Assembly: GCF_032586155.1 (NCBI RefSeq)
Contig: NZ_JAWHTC010000001.1
Span: 248,001 to 312,000 of the forward strand
Direction: 5' to 3'
Source of the DNA: JAWHTC01 sp032586155
GTDB lineage: Bacteria > Pseudomonadota > Alphaproteobacteria > Rhodobacterales > Rhodobacteraceae
DNA length: 64,000 nucleotides
Below, in pieces: positions 48,716-57,997 of this stretch. The translations under genes and the position numbers were made by a program. The number at the start of each line of letters is the position of its first letter. Position 1 is the stretch's first letter. The notes beneath the pieces were generated by a model. That model saw only the letters and a list, made by a program, of their open reading frames with translations, was not told where the DNA came from and ran no database searches.

Positions 48716-50401
48716 ATGGCACTGGATCAGGACAAGGGCGTCTGGAAGTCCGCCCGGGGCAAGGGGCGTGGTACGCCCAAGGGACGGCAATTGGATGACA
48801 CGGCTCATGCTGATATCTGTGCCCTTCTGGGCGAGCGCGAACGTCGGCGCGACCTTCTGATCGAGTTTCTACACCTGATTCAAGACGCTTACGGCCATCT
48901 CAGCGCCGCCCATATCCGTGCCTTGGCCGAGGAAATGCGCCTGGGGCAGGCCGAGATCTACGAGGTTGCCAGCTTCTATGCGCATTTCGATGTGGTCAAG
49001 GAAGGCGAGACCCCGCCACCTGCGCTGACCATTCGGGTTTGCGATTCGCTGTCCTGCGAATTGGCCGGAGCGGAGCAGTTGCGCGCGGCTCTGGAAGAGG
49101 GCTTGGACCCCGCCGAGGTTCGTGTGCTTCGCGCGCCTTGCATGGGGCGCTGCGATACCGCGCCGGTGCTCGAACTGGTACACAATCACATCGATCACGC
49201 CACAGTGGGCCGTGTAAAAGCCGCGATCGAGTCTGGGGATATCCATGCCCATGTCCCGGAATGCCAGGATCTTGCAGCCTATTCCTCTTGTGGAGGATAC
49301 GAGACGCTCACTCGCCTGCGCAAAGCCGGAGATTGGGAGCAGGTGCAGGAACAGGTTCTAGAAAGCGGGCTGCGCGGTCTTGGGGGCGCGGGCTTTCCTT
49401 CGGGGCGCAAATGGGGCTTTGTCCGGGCCCATGCCGGTCCGCGTTATCTGGCGGTGAATGGGGATGAGGGCGAACCGGGCACCTTCAAAGACCGCTATTA
49501 CCTCGAACGCGAACCACATGTTTTCCTTGAGGGAATGCTGATCGCGGCTTGGGCGGTCGAGGCTGTGCAGGCTTTTTTGTATATCCGTGATGAATACCCT
49601 GCGGTTCGTGCCATTCTCGCCCGCGAGATCAAGGCGTTGGAAGACGAAGGGATTGTGGAAAAAGGCTATGTCGAGCTGCGCCGCGGCGCCGGCGCCTATA
49701 TCTGCGGTGAAGAAAGCGCAATGATCGAATCGATCGAAGGCAAACGCGGCGAACCGCGTCACCGTCCGCCGTTTGTGGCCGAGGTCGGCGTCTTTGGCCG
49801 CCCGACGCTCGTGCACAATATCGAAACCCTTTACTGGGTTGCGCGCGTGATGAAGGATGGACCACAAATCCTCAATTCGGTTGAGAAAAACGGCCGCAAG
49901 GGGCTTCGCAGCTATTCCGTTTCCGGCCGGGTGGCATCACCCGGTGTCTATCTCTTGCCCGCAGGGTCTACGATCACGGATATCATTGATGCTGCCGGTG
50001 GCATGGCCAATGGCCACGTCTTCAAGGCCTACCAGCCGGGTGGACCGTCGTCCGGCCTTTTGCCCGCGTCGATGGATAACATCCCTCTCGATTTCGACAC
50101 GCTGCAACCGCATGGCAGCTTCATCGGGTCGGCTGCCGTCGTGGTCCTCTCAGATCAGGACAGCGCACGAGGTGCGGCGCTGAACATGTTGAAATTCTTC
50201 GAGGATGAAAGCTGCGGCCAATGCACGCCCTGCCGGGTGGGTTGCGAAAAGGCGGTTAAGCTGATGCAGCAAAAGACCTGGGATCAAGGACTTTTGGAAG
50301 AGATTTGCCAGACCATGTCGGACGCCTCAATCTGCGGCCTGGGTCAGGCCGCACCCAACCCGATCCGCCTGACCATGAGGCATTTCAAGGACGAGCTGTA
50401 A
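48716..50401 (+). CDS. Fused NuoE-NuoF diaphorase (formate dehydrogenase beta-subunit type)
   Basis: The 561-residue protein joins two complex-I-like modules. Residues ~30-185 are NuoE-like, with the 2Fe-2S ligands Cys109, Cys114, Cys142 and Cys146 (CDSLSC, CMGRC). Residues ~200-561 are NuoF-like, with the FMN/NAD site GAGAYICGEESAMIESIEG, the 4Fe-4S CGQCTPCRVGC and a later Cys in ASICGLG. Such fusions serve as NAD-reducing subunits of soluble formate dehydrogenases. No catalytic alpha subunit gene follows; a small gene on the other strand does. Confidence 0.92.
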   Translation: MALDQDKGVWKSARGKGRGTPKGRQLDDTAHADICALLGERERRRDLLIEFLHLIQDAYGHLSAAHIRALAEEMRLGQAEIYEVASFYAHFDVVKEGETPPPALTIRVCDSLSCELAGAEQLRAALEEGLDPAEVRVLRAPCMGRCDTAPVLELVHNHIDHATVGRVKAAIESGDIHAHVPECQDLAAYSSCGGYETLTRLRKAGDWEQVQEQVLESGLRGLGGAGFPSGRKWGFVRAHAGPRYLAVNGDEGEPGTFKDRYYLEREPHVFLEGMLIAAWAVEAVQAFLYIRDEYPAVRAILAREIKALEDEGIVEKGYVELRRGAGAYICGEESAMIESIEGKRGEPRHRPPFVAEVGVFGRPTLVHNIETLYWVARVMKDGPQILNSVEKNGRKGLRSYSVSGRVASPGVYLLPAGSTITDIIDAAGGMANGHVFKAYQPGGPSSGLLPASMDNIPLDFDTLQPHGSFIGSAAVVVLSDQDSARGAALNMLKFFEDESCGQCTPCRVGCEKAVKLMQQKTWDQGLLEEICQTMSDASICGLGQAAPNPIRLTMRHFKDEL

Positions 50402-50405
50402 CCGC

Positions 50406-50645
50406 CTACTGCACGCCGAAAACCCGCTGCCACAGCCGCCCGCCAAAACGCGGCATCAGCACCATATAGGCGATCACCGCGGCAAACAGGATCAGTGCGG
50501 GCAGCCCATTCAATTGAAACCCACCTTCGGTGGTGTCTCCGGTGATCAGTGCGATCAGATAGCCGAACACAAAGAAGCTTGTGAACAGGTCCAGGATGAA
50601 GGCCACGACAACCTTCCACGTGGCTTTTTTTTCGTCATTCGTCAT
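50406..50645 (-). CDS. Small RDD-like membrane protein
   Basis: The 79-residue protein has two membrane helices. The first is WKVVVAFILDLFTSFFVFGYLIALI and the second LPALILFAAVIAYMVLMP, ending FGGRLWQRVFG. The charged residues in the first helix (R/K...D) and the ending GGxLWQR match the RDD family in a minimal form. AAGGGGG precedes the ATG at 50645. Its stop lies 4 bp from that of the converging diaphorase. Confidence 0.78.
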   Translation of the reverse strand: MTNDEKKATWKVVVAFILDLFTSFFVFGYLIALITGDTTEGGFQLNGLPALILFAAVIAYMVLMPRFGGRLWQRVFGVQ

Positions 50646-50752
50646 AAATTTGCCCCCTTCTTCCAGCAAAGCTTCACCGAATGACCACGCCGTGGCAAGG
50701 TTTTGGTTTGTAGGGAGCTGATATCTTTCGCGGCACATATCAAGGCAGCGCA

Positions 50753-51529
50753 ATGGTCCTACCGAATCTACCCGTCCCGTTCATCGGGCTCGAAATCTAT
50801 GCCGCTGCGGTATTCGCCCTGATCTACTGGGGCGGTTTCTGCTACCGCGACGCCAGCGCGATGAAATCCGCAGTCAAAACCACCTCGGTCCTGCTGTTGA
50901 CCATTTCCGCCTGGAAGTTGGGCGGGCCCGTCATGCTGATTGCCGCGCTATTTCTGTGTATGCTCGGCGATTTCCTGCTCTCGCTCGATGGGGATGTGCC
51001 CTTCATGGCCGGAGTCGGGGCGTTTGCCGGCGGGCATATCGCCTACGTTACCCTGTTTCTCACGCATCCCCGGGCGGATGCAGACCGAATCTTCACTGTC
51101 GACAACGGGCTCTATATCGCGGTTCTGGCCTTCCTGGGTGTCTACATGATCGGAACGCTGTGGCGGCGCGCTGGGTCCTTGCGTGGCGCTGTGATCATCT
51201 ACGTGCCAATTATTCTGGCGATGGGCTTGTGTGTTCTGGCGGTGCAGAACCCGACCGGTCAACAGGCCGATCTCTACCTCTATGCGCGCCTTGCTTGGTG
51301 GGGGGCGCTGTTTTTCATTTTGTCGGACCTGACACTGGCCTACGAGAAATTCGTCTTTGCCAAGGCAAGCGACGCCAGAAAACTGGCCCCCTTTGTGGTC
51401 TGGCCTACTTATTGGGGGGCGCAACTTCTGCTTTTGATCGCCTTTGTCGGTCTGGGTCCTCGATACGAGGATGGATCGATTCAGGCAACTCAGCCGCCAT
51501 TCCTGTATACCGCGCAGATGCAGCCCTGA
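50753..51529 (+). CDS. YhhN/TMEM86-family lysoplasmalogenase
   Basis: The 258-residue membrane protein has about eight helices and the YhhN pattern: AALFLCMLGDFLLSLDGDVPFMAGVGAFAGGHIAYVTLF with the conserved acidic residues, and ARLAWWGALFFILSDLTLAYEKFVF with the late Ser-Asp. Eukaryotic TMEM86B cleaves lysoplasmalogen; bacterial activity is inferred. The gene stands alone with divergent and convergent neighbours. Confidence 0.87.
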   Translation: MVLPNLPVPFIGLEIYAAAVFALIYWGGFCYRDASAMKSAVKTTSVLLLTISAWKLGGPVMLIAALFLCMLGDFLLSLDGDVPFMAGVGAFAGGHIAYVTLFLTHPRADADRIFTVDNGLYIAVLAFLGVYMIGTLWRRAGSLRGAVIIYVPIILAMGLCVLAVQNPTGQQADLYLYARLAWWGALFFILSDLTLAYEKFVFAKASDARKLAPFVVWPTYWGAQLLLLIAFVGLGPRYEDGSIQATQPPFLYTAQMQP

Positions 51530-51627
51530 GCCCGCCACTTGCGGCACAGAGATCACGCGCTGCCGCGGGTTGACCGGCCAATTCTGGCCATCCAGTAACC
51601 GCCTTCGGGGTTTGCCCGGCTCTCCTG

Positions 51628-51831
51628 TCAGATCAACCGGGCAAAGAACCCGGTATCAGGTCCATACCAGGTGCTGATATGCTCAATCGCCTGGCAGGTT
51701 TCGCGTACGAAATGAGTGGGTCGGATGCACTCCACGAGCCCCCGTTTACCGGACGAACAGGCGCGATCCGGCGGTTCGGCCCGTGCCGCCGCGGCTACCA
51801 GGAACAGAAAAACACCCAACCACCGTTTCAT
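51628..51831 (-). CDS. Small exported protein, 67 aa
   Basis: The product has a clear signal peptide (MKRWLGVFLFLVAAAARA-EP) and a 49-residue mature part with three Cys (RACSSGKRGLVECIRPTHFVRETCQ) and an aromatic end. No ribosome binding site is evident, and no family is recognised. It lies antisense in the gap before ftsY. Confidence 0.5.
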   Translation of the reverse strand: MKRWLGVFLFLVAAAARAEPPDRACSSGKRGLVECIRPTHFVRETCQAIEHISTWYGPDTGFFARLI

Positions 51832-51928
51832 GGTGCCAATTCTGCCCGTGGCTCAACCCGGTATCAATCCGCCTTTTCATGGCGTCAAAGGAGGATTAAG
51901 TGGGGAGGGACCAAAGTAAGGGGCACCC

Positions 51929-53464
51929 ATGGCGTTTTTCCGCAAGCTCAAGGAACGGCTGTTCAAATCCTCCTCCAAGCTCGAAGAGGGTTTGGATGCG
52001 ATTGTCGAGGATGGTGGCGTCGAGGAAGAGATCGAGGTCGAGGTGCCCGAATCTGCGCCCGAACCCACATCGGAACCAGAGCCTGCCCCGTCGCCAGAAC
52101 CGGCCCCCGAACCGAAGCCCACGCCCGAGCCTGAGCCTGCACCGGTGCCAACACCAGAACCCGAGCCTGAGCCAGAGCCTGAGCCAGAGCCAGAGCCAAC
52201 CGAAGAACCGGCCGCGGTCGAAGACCCCGAGACCGAACCTGAACCAGACCCGGTTCCCGTCCCGGCGCCTGAAGAAGAACCGGCCCCTGCGCCGCACCCG
52301 GTTCCCGCACCAGATCCCGAGCCCGAGCCCGAGCCCGCTCCGGCACCGGAGGAGCTTCCCGAGCCCGAGGTCACGCCCGATGAGGTGCCCGCGACCCAGG
52401 ACCCCGAGCCCGAGCCCGCGCCGGTCGAGGTGCCCATCGAGAGCCCGATCGAAGCGCCGCTTCCGGGCGATCCGGCCCCGGCGCCTGCACCTGTCGAGCT
52501 TCCGGATGAAACTCCGGTGGAAATCCCGCTCGATTCCGGCTCCGACGGCGGCACGGTCGACGTGGCCGAGACGGCCGGAAAACCCGGTTTCCTGGGTCGC
52601 CTGTTCCGCCGCGAAAAGAAAACCGTCACCCGCCGGGTGCTCGATGACGACATGCTTGAACAGCTCGAGGAACTGCTCATCGCCTCGGACATGGGCGTCG
52701 ACACTGCGCTTCGCGTCACCGCCAACATGGCCGAGGGACGGTTTGGCACCAAACTCTCGACGCAAGAGATCAAGGAGCTGCTCGCCGCCGAGATCACCCG
52801 TGTCATGGAACAGGTCGCCCGCCCGATGCCGCTTTTCCCCAAGAAACCGCAGGTGGTTCTGGTGGTTGGCGTCAACGGGTCAGGCAAGACCACGACCATT
52901 GGCAAGCTCGCCAGCCAGTTCAAGGCCGCTGGCAAGCAGGTGGTCATTGCCGCCGGCGACACGTTCCGCGCCGCCGCTGTTGAACAGCTCCAGGTCTGGG
53001 GCGATCGCGCCGGTGTGCCGGTCCTGACCGCGCCCGAGGGCACCGACCCGGCCAGCCTAGCCTATGACGCGCTGAAACAGGCCGAGGCCGACGGTGCCGA
53101 CCTTCTGATGATCGACACCGCAGGGCGCTTGCAGAACCGTAAGGACCTGATGGAGGAGCTGGCCAAGATCGTCCGCGTGATCCGCAAGCTGGACGACAGC
53201 GCGCCGCACAACACCCTTCTGGTGCTCGACGCCACCACCGGCCAGAACGCCCTGTCCCAGGTTGAGGTCTTCCGCGACATCTCGGACGTCTCGGGCCTTG
53301 TGATGACCAAGCTCGACGGCACCGCCAAGGGCGGCGTTCTGGTGGCGCTGGCGGACAAGTTCGGCCTGCCGATCCATGCCATCGGCGTGGGCGAACAGAT
53401 CGACGACCTCGCCCCGTTCGACCCCGAAGACTTTGCCGCCGCTTTGACCGGGCTGGAGCGGTGA
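51929..53464 (+). CDS. ftsY: Signal recognition particle receptor FtsY
   Basis: FtsY docks SRP-ribosome complexes at the inner membrane. The 511-residue protein has a short basic N-terminus (MAFFRKLKERLFKSSSK), an acidic Glu-Pro-rich region (about 30-205) and the NG GTPase domain (about 210-511). The GTPase motifs are GVNGSGKTTT (314-323), DTFRAAA, DTAGRLQN and TKLDGTAKGG. The acidic A domain is normal for FtsY, but the regular alternation of Glu and Pro is extreme. The stop overlaps the GTG start of the next gene. Confidence 0.95.
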   Translation: MAFFRKLKERLFKSSSKLEEGLDAIVEDGGVEEEIEVEVPESAPEPTSEPEPAPSPEPAPEPKPTPEPEPAPVPTPEPEPEPEPEPEPEPTEEPAAVEDPETEPEPDPVPVPAPEEEPAPAPHPVPAPDPEPEPEPAPAPEELPEPEVTPDEVPATQDPEPEPAPVEVPIESPIEAPLPGDPAPAPAPVELPDETPVEIPLDSGSDGGTVDVAETAGKPGFLGRLFRREKKTVTRRVLDDDMLEQLEELLIASDMGVDTALRVTANMAEGRFGTKLSTQEIKELLAAEITRVMEQVARPMPLFPKKPQVVLVVGVNGSGKTTTIGKLASQFKAAGKQVVIAAGDTFRAAAVEQLQVWGDRAGVPVLTAPEGTDPASLAYDALKQAEADGADLLMIDTAGRLQNRKDLMEELAKIVRVIRKLDDSAPHNTLLVLDATTGQNALSQVEVFRDISDVSGLVMTKLDGTAKGGVLVALADKFGLPIHAIGVGEQIDDLAPFDPEDFAAALTGLER

Positions 53465-54330
53465 TAAGGGCAGGTTTCTTTGTCTTGGCCCTGTTGCTGT
53501 TCCCTAGGGTCGGAACCGCAGAGAATGTGATGACACAAACCCAATGTCGCGAGGGATTCGTGGCATTCTCTGAGTTGATTGACGAGGCCCCTCCAGCAAA
53601 TGGTTTGTTGGTCGAGGTTACTGATGATGGATGGTGCCGGCTTGAAGAGAATGACGGTGACGTCTTGTGGCGGGCCGAAGGCCTTGAACGTTTTCTGAAC
53701 GGCAAGCTTGCGCCAATCGCCCTGGAAGCCGAATTTCACGACATTGACACCGCGCATGTTTATGGTCTCGGGGCATTGGGTCTGGATGACGTGTCTGAGA
53801 ACCTTTTCAAATTCTCGATCCGACAAATCCCCGGCGAAAAAAAACTAGTCGGAGAACATGTCGTGGTTGATTTCGGCGATGTTGGGCGGTTGGTGATGTC
53901 ATTCCGGGCCAATGGCGTTGACTTGTCGTCGCATCAGACGGCCATGGCGAGTATCGGAACATTCAGGGCGGTAGAGGTCGCGCTGGAACTGGATGTCAAA
54001 CAACGCCTTGCCAAAGCATTTCTGACATCAGTGCAGCAGGAGCAGCGCACGGAGGCCGATTTCCTCGAGATTGTCGCGGGCATTCCTGGCGTCAGCCTAT
54101 CCGGCAAAAGCCGGGCTGCGTTGGAACGTTTCTCCTCGGAATGGGTGCAATCCGGTGGTCGATTGATTCTTCGCGCGCGCTCGCAGGCGGGTGTTGGACT
54201 TCTTCAATTGCGCGCCGGAACCTTTTGGCTCAAGACTGGAAACCCGATCTCCAAATCGCTTGGTGTCTGGCTATCCGGCGTCACTGTCGAAGCGGACTGG
54301 ATACCTGCGGCCGTAGAAACTCAGGAATGA
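53461..54330 (+). CDS. Exported hypothetical protein, 289 aa
   Basis: The protein begins with a short signal peptide (MIRAGFFVLALLLFPRVGTA-EN) and is otherwise a soluble, mixed alpha/beta protein, with GLLVEVTDDGWCRLEENDGDVLWRAEGLE near the N-terminus and an ending SLGVWLSGVTVEADW. I recognise no family. The GTG start overlaps the ftsY stop by 4 bp and its own stop overlaps the transporter start, so it is the middle gene of a tightly coupled operon. Its codon use is less GC-biased at third positions than that of ftsY. Confidence 0.8.
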   Translation: MIRAGFFVLALLLFPRVGTAENVMTQTQCREGFVAFSELIDEAPPANGLLVEVTDDGWCRLEENDGDVLWRAEGLERFLNGKLAPIALEAEFHDIDTAHVYGLGALGLDDVSENLFKFSIRQIPGEKKLVGEHVVVDFGDVGRLVMSFRANGVDLSSHQTAMASIGTFRAVEVALELDVKQRLAKAFLTSVQQEQRTEADFLEIVAGIPGVSLSGKSRAALERFSSEWVQSGGRLILRARSQAGVGLLQLRAGTFWLKTGNPISKSLGVWLSGVTVEADWIPAAVETQE

Positions 54331-55229
54331 GCGACCTCATCATCTTACTCGAAGGCACAGAGGCGGGCCACCGCGCGGCGATGATGCTGGCGCTGATGGC
54401 GGCCTTTCTTCACGCGCTGTTCGGGGCGATGCAGAAAGGCCGGTTCGATCCGTGGCTCAGTCGCGGGGCGATTGACGGAGCCTACGCTCTCATGGCCGCA
54501 CCTTTCGCCTTCTTTGTCGTGCCTTTCCCAGAGCCGCATATGTGGGTGATCTTCCTCGCCGCCTGGGTGATCCACACCATCTACAAGCTGTTGATGGCAA
54601 TGGCCTATACCCGCGGGGCCTATACCGTGGTTTACCCGGTGGTGCGCGGTACCGGTCCGCTTTTCACGGTCATTGGCGCGTGGCTCCTGTTCGGTGAGGT
54701 TTTCACCTGGATCCAGTGGCTGGGCGTTTTCACGCTTTTGGCCGGAATCTATGGGCTGGCTGCTTTCAACCTGCGCACACTCAGTGTCGGGCGCGACACC
54801 ATGCCCATGGCTTTGGCCCTGGCCGTGATGACCGGGCTGTTCGTCGCCGGATACACCACTTGGGATGCTTACGGCATCCGCGCCACTGCCGATCCGTTTA
54901 CCTTTCTCGCGTGGTTTTTCATGATCGACGGCCTGGTCTTTCCGGTGATCGCCGGGCTGCGCTATCGCTCAATGATTACGCCGCCGCCGCTGATCCCGCT
55001 GTTGCGCATGGGCGCGATTGGCGCTGTGATCGCCATCGCCTCGTTCGGGTCAATCATGCTTGCTACCCGCCTTGACAAGGTGGGCGAGGCGGCCGTGCTG
55101 CGCGAAACCTCTACCGTCTTTGCGGCACTGATCGGCTGGTTGATGTTGCGCGAACGGGTCGGGCGGGCGCAAATTGCGCTTATGGCCTTGATTGCGGCGG
55201 GCGCAGTGATAGTTGAGATGGGTGGATAG
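54327..55229 (+). CDS. DMT/EamA-family transporter
   Basis: The 300-residue membrane protein has ten predicted helices in two EamA-like halves. The first half contains HTIYKLLMAMAYTRGAYTVVYPVVRGTGPLF and the second VGEAAVLRETSTVFAALIGWLMLRERVG, the pattern of drug/metabolite exporters. The substrate is unknown. The start overlaps the preceding stop (ATGA), and yciB follows 10 bp later. Confidence 0.9.
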   Translation: MSDLIILLEGTEAGHRAAMMLALMAAFLHALFGAMQKGRFDPWLSRGAIDGAYALMAAPFAFFVVPFPEPHMWVIFLAAWVIHTIYKLLMAMAYTRGAYTVVYPVVRGTGPLFTVIGAWLLFGEVFTWIQWLGVFTLLAGIYGLAAFNLRTLSVGRDTMPMALALAVMTGLFVAGYTTWDAYGIRATADPFTFLAWFFMIDGLVFPVIAGLRYRSMITPPPLIPLLRMGAIGAVIAIASFGSIMLATRLDKVGEAAVLRETSTVFAALIGWLMLRERVGRAQIALMALIAAGAVIVEMGG

Positions 55230-55239
55230 GAGAAACCCC

Positions 55240-55842
55240 TTGGATGAGCCGAAAACCATCAACCCGATGCTGAAAATGGCCCTGGAACTGGGCCCGGTGC
55301 TGGCCTTTTTCGCCGCCTACCTGATGATCAAGGATGAGGTCTATACCATCGCGGGTACCGAATACCCCGGTTTCATCATGGTAACGGCGGGGTTCATCCC
55401 GCTCATGCTGTTGTCCACCGCGATCCTGTGGAAGCTGACCGGCCATCTCAGCAAGATGCAGGTGTTGACCGTGATCCTTGTCGTCGTCTTCGGGGGGCTC
55501 AGCGTTTGGCTCAATGATCCGAAATTCATCAAGATGAAGCCGACGATCCTTTATGTGCTGTTCGGCGGTGCGCTTGGGCTGGGGCTCCTGCGCGGTCAAA
55601 GCTATTTACAGCACGTGATGGACGGGATGATGCCGCTGGAACAAGAAGGCTGGATGATCCTGACCCGCCGGTTGATGCTGTTTTTCTTTGGTCTGGCGGT
55701 GGCGAACGAGGCGGTCTGGCGGCTGATGTCCGAGGCGGCCTGGGTCAATTTCAAGACCTTCGGTCTGACCGCAGCGATCTTCGGTTTCTTCATGACGCAG
55801 GGTAAGCTTTTCGAGCAATACGGACAAGCTTCGGAAGATTGA
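55240..55842 (+). CDS. yciB: Inner membrane septation protein YciB/IspZ
   Basis: The 200-residue membrane protein has five helices and the YciB pattern: MALELGPVLAFFAAYL at the start, NDPKFIKMKPTILYVLFGGALGLGLL and ANEAVWRLMSEAAWVNFKTFG. YciB affects septum and envelope synthesis; in alphaproteobacteria it commonly follows ftsY. The start is TTG at 55240, with AGGAG 7 nt upstream. Confidence 0.9.
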   Translation: MDEPKTINPMLKMALELGPVLAFFAAYLMIKDEVYTIAGTEYPGFIMVTAGFIPLMLLSTAILWKLTGHLSKMQVLTVILVVVFGGLSVWLNDPKFIKMKPTILYVLFGGALGLGLLRGQSYLQHVMDGMMPLEQEGWMILTRRLMLFFFGLAVANEAVWRLMSEAAWVNFKTFGLTAAIFGFFMTQGKLFEQYGQASED

Positions 55843-55920
55843 CGCCGAGGCGCATCAGATACCATCGGAGCACCGTGATTTTGCCCGTTTGATGCCACAG
55901 TTTTTAGTCACATTTTCGGC

Positions 55921-56559
55921 ATGTTTGCTTACTATGTTCGACTCGCCTGGGTGCTGCTGACCTCGGTTCCGCCGGTACAACCCGCAAGGATCTGGCCTCT
56001 GCTGATCTTTCTTCTGGGCTTTGTATCCATGCGCAATCTGCAACTCGATGAATCCGCTTCCTTTGTCTGGGCGGCGGTGATTGCCCAGTTCGTGGTGGTC
56101 TGGCGCAATATCCCGGCCGCCGCAGAAGAGCTGCGCCGCGTCGGATCGCGCCTGCACGTGCTCTATCTTGGCGTGGCGGCAACGATTGTGGCGGCGGCTG
56201 TGCAAATCTGGATGATGGATCCGGTGATTACCCAGCGCATGCTGTCGATGTCTTGCCTTGTCTTCGGGTTGGCCATGCTATGGGGGGCGCTTGGCCATCC
56301 GCGCATTCGCGATCTGTTCGTACCTTCGTCGCGGCAATCGCCAATCCCCGAGGTGCCGCGTACCCACATGCTGCGGCTCAATGTCTTTGCCGCGGTCTCG
56401 GTTTTGGCGGTGAACGAGGCGCTGGTTCTGGCCCATTTCGACCTGACCACGCGGGTGTCGATCCTGGCGATGCTGCCCCTGATCATCCACGTGCTCTATG
56501 AGATCGGGTTGATCCTGACCCTGCCGCTGGAAGAACTGGACGAGTTGGAAGAAACCTGA
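55921..56559 (+). CDS. Membrane protein, 212 aa, unknown function
   Basis: The 212-residue protein has about six hydrophobic segments, including ARIWPLLIFLLGFVSM, SFVWAAVIAQFVVVWRNIP, LHVLYLGVAATIVAAAVQIWMM and LAMLPLIIHVLYEIGLILTLPLEEL at the end. I recognise no family. It lies 78 bp after yciB on the same strand. Confidence 0.75.
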   Translation: MFAYYVRLAWVLLTSVPPVQPARIWPLLIFLLGFVSMRNLQLDESASFVWAAVIAQFVVVWRNIPAAAEELRRVGSRLHVLYLGVAATIVAAAVQIWMMDPVITQRMLSMSCLVFGLAMLWGALGHPRIRDLFVPSSRQSPIPEVPRTHMLRLNVFAAVSVLAVNEALVLAHFDLTTRVSILAMLPLIIHVLYEIGLILTLPLEELDELEET

Positions 56560-56600
56560 GGTGAAGCGCGCACAAAAGGGCGTGAAGAATGACTGCCCGC

Positions 56601-57020
56601 TCAGGATTCGCTGAATTTCCGAACATAGGGCTGCCCGTTGAATGTGTGGGTGCAGCACCCGCAGGTGGGCTCCAGATCCTCGATGTTCAGTGTCGGATCT
56701 ACCCGTTGCAACCGGTTGTCGCCATCCACAAAAAGCCCGCTGAAGTAGGTTGATTCCCCGACCCGGACAAGAGGCTTCCGGTCTTCTTTGCGACGCGCGA
56801 CCAAGTGCCAGATCGGGTCTTGCCGGTCGAGCCGCGCCACTGCCTCGGCATGCACCCCGTCCCAGTCTTCGCCAACCCGTGATTGCAGGAACCTGTAGAG
56901 CGGCGTGTAATCCAGCCCGTGACGCTTTTGACCATGCATCTTGCCCCGCACACCCTGCTGTGCCTTTTGCGCCTTGGTGTTGCGCTCGTGGCGGTATTCA
57001 CCACCTGTGCCGTGACTCAC
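56601..57020 (-). CDS. Conserved hypothetical protein with CxC-type motif
   Basis: The coding region clearly includes KAQKAQQGVRGKMHGQKRHGLDYTPLYRFLQSRVGEDWDGVHAEAVARLDRQDPIWHLV and ends NIEDLEPTCGCCTHTFNGQPYVRKFSES, with a Cys-x-Cys-Cys group that might bind metal. The basic N-terminus suggests nucleic-acid or ribosome contact. No family is recognised. The start is uncertain: GTG at 57020 keeps the well-conserved-looking basic segment, whereas ATG at 56939 gives 112 residues. Confidence 0.65.
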   Translation of the reverse strand: MSHGTGGEYRHERNTKAQKAQQGVRGKMHGQKRHGLDYTPLYRFLQSRVGEDWDGVHAEAVARLDRQDPIWHLVARRKEDRKPLVRVGESTYFSGLFVDGDNRLQRVDPTLNIEDLEPTCGCCTHTFNGQPYVRKFSES

Positions 57021-57076
57021 CCCGTGGGTGCGGGTATTGACCCTGCGATACAGCGGTTCGGGACGGTGCGGGCGTG

Positions 57077-57997
57077 TCAGATCGGCTCTCCTTTGGCCCA
57101 GAATCCTACTCCTAGACGCGACAGCAATCCACCCTGCACCTGGGCGGATGGCGCTGCCGGGTGCAGGGCGGACAATGGCAGTGTCCCGGATTGGCGCATC
57201 AATGCTCCATAGAATTCCAGGGCTCCGTCGCGCAGGTAGGGCGACCAGTGGCAAACCCGCCGCTGCTGCGGTGCAATCGGAAATCCCAGCCCTTCGAGAT
57301 GGCGCAACACGTCCGCTCGATCCAGACGCAAAACCATCCTGCCGGCACCGCGCGGCACGGCCATACCCAACGCCCGGTCGCCGTCGCGCCGTGGTGAGAC
57401 CAGTTTTTCAAGCATCAGGTTGTAGCCTGCATTCTCGCGCCCGGTGACCACGATCACCTCTGTTGTCCGCCCCGCGGGGCTGCGCAGCGCCGTCCGTGCC
57501 GCACCGTGAAACTCGGCCGGGTTCAGCGCGATGATCCGGCCCAAGTCGCCGGGATTGAGATGTTTGAGTGCCTGGAAAACCACTCTTGCACCCAACGAAT
57601 GAGTGATGGCGTGGATCTTGCGATGCGGCGCAGCGGCACGGATCAGGCGCAGCGCCCGCGCAAGGTGCGCGCCTGCGAGCGCTGCATTGGCGTAGGCTTT
57701 CCAGATCATGCCGCGCGCGTCCCAGCCGTAGGCCAGGCCCAATTCCGGTTCATCCCTGCTCAATCCCAGCGCTCGTGGCCAGCTCAGACCTTTCCAGCAG
57801 GCGGCATCGTGGTCGGCAAAAATGTGGGTGTGCGGGCAGTTGCGCGGGTCTTCCGGACGAAACTGGAACCCGTGCACCATCACGATCACCGGAACTGCCC
57901 CTGTCCGGGCGATCCGACGCAGCGCGGGCATCACCGGGGCCGGGCTTTGATGCAGGGCCAAGCCCTCTGCGCGTTGGTTGATCCGAATGATGGCCAT
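57077..57997 (-). CDS. Alpha/beta hydrolase
   Basis: The 306-residue protein has an alpha/beta hydrolase core: the oxyanion-strand VPVIVMVHGFQFRP, the nucleophile elbow THSLGAR (Gly-x-Ser variant T-H-S-L-G), FQALKHLNPGDLGRIIALNPAEF, and a C-terminal His region with QRRVCHWSPYLRDG. It resembles the DUF900-like bacterial esterases. The substrate is unknown. No signal peptide is visible, so it is cytoplasmic. Confidence 0.85.
   Translation of the reverse strand: MAIIRINQRAEGLALHQSPAPVMPALRRIARTGAVPVIVMVHGFQFRPEDPRNCPHTHIFADHDAACWKGLSWPRALGLSRDEPELGLAYGWDARGMIWKAYANAALAGAHLARALRLIRAAAPHRKIHAITHSLGARVVFQALKHLNPGDLGRIIALNPAEFHGAARTALRSPAGRTTEVIVVTGRENAGYNLMLEKLVSPRRDGDRALGMAVPRGAGRMVLRLDRADVLRHLEGLGFPIAPQQRRVCHWSPYLRDGALEFYGALMRQSGTLPLSALHPAAPSAQVQGGLLSRLGVGFWAKGEPI

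Noticed and set aside
51896..52765. Arg/Gly/Leu-rich frames antisense to the FtsY repeat region
   Set aside because: Mirror of Glu-Pro codons; no independent start site and the FtsY frame is certain.
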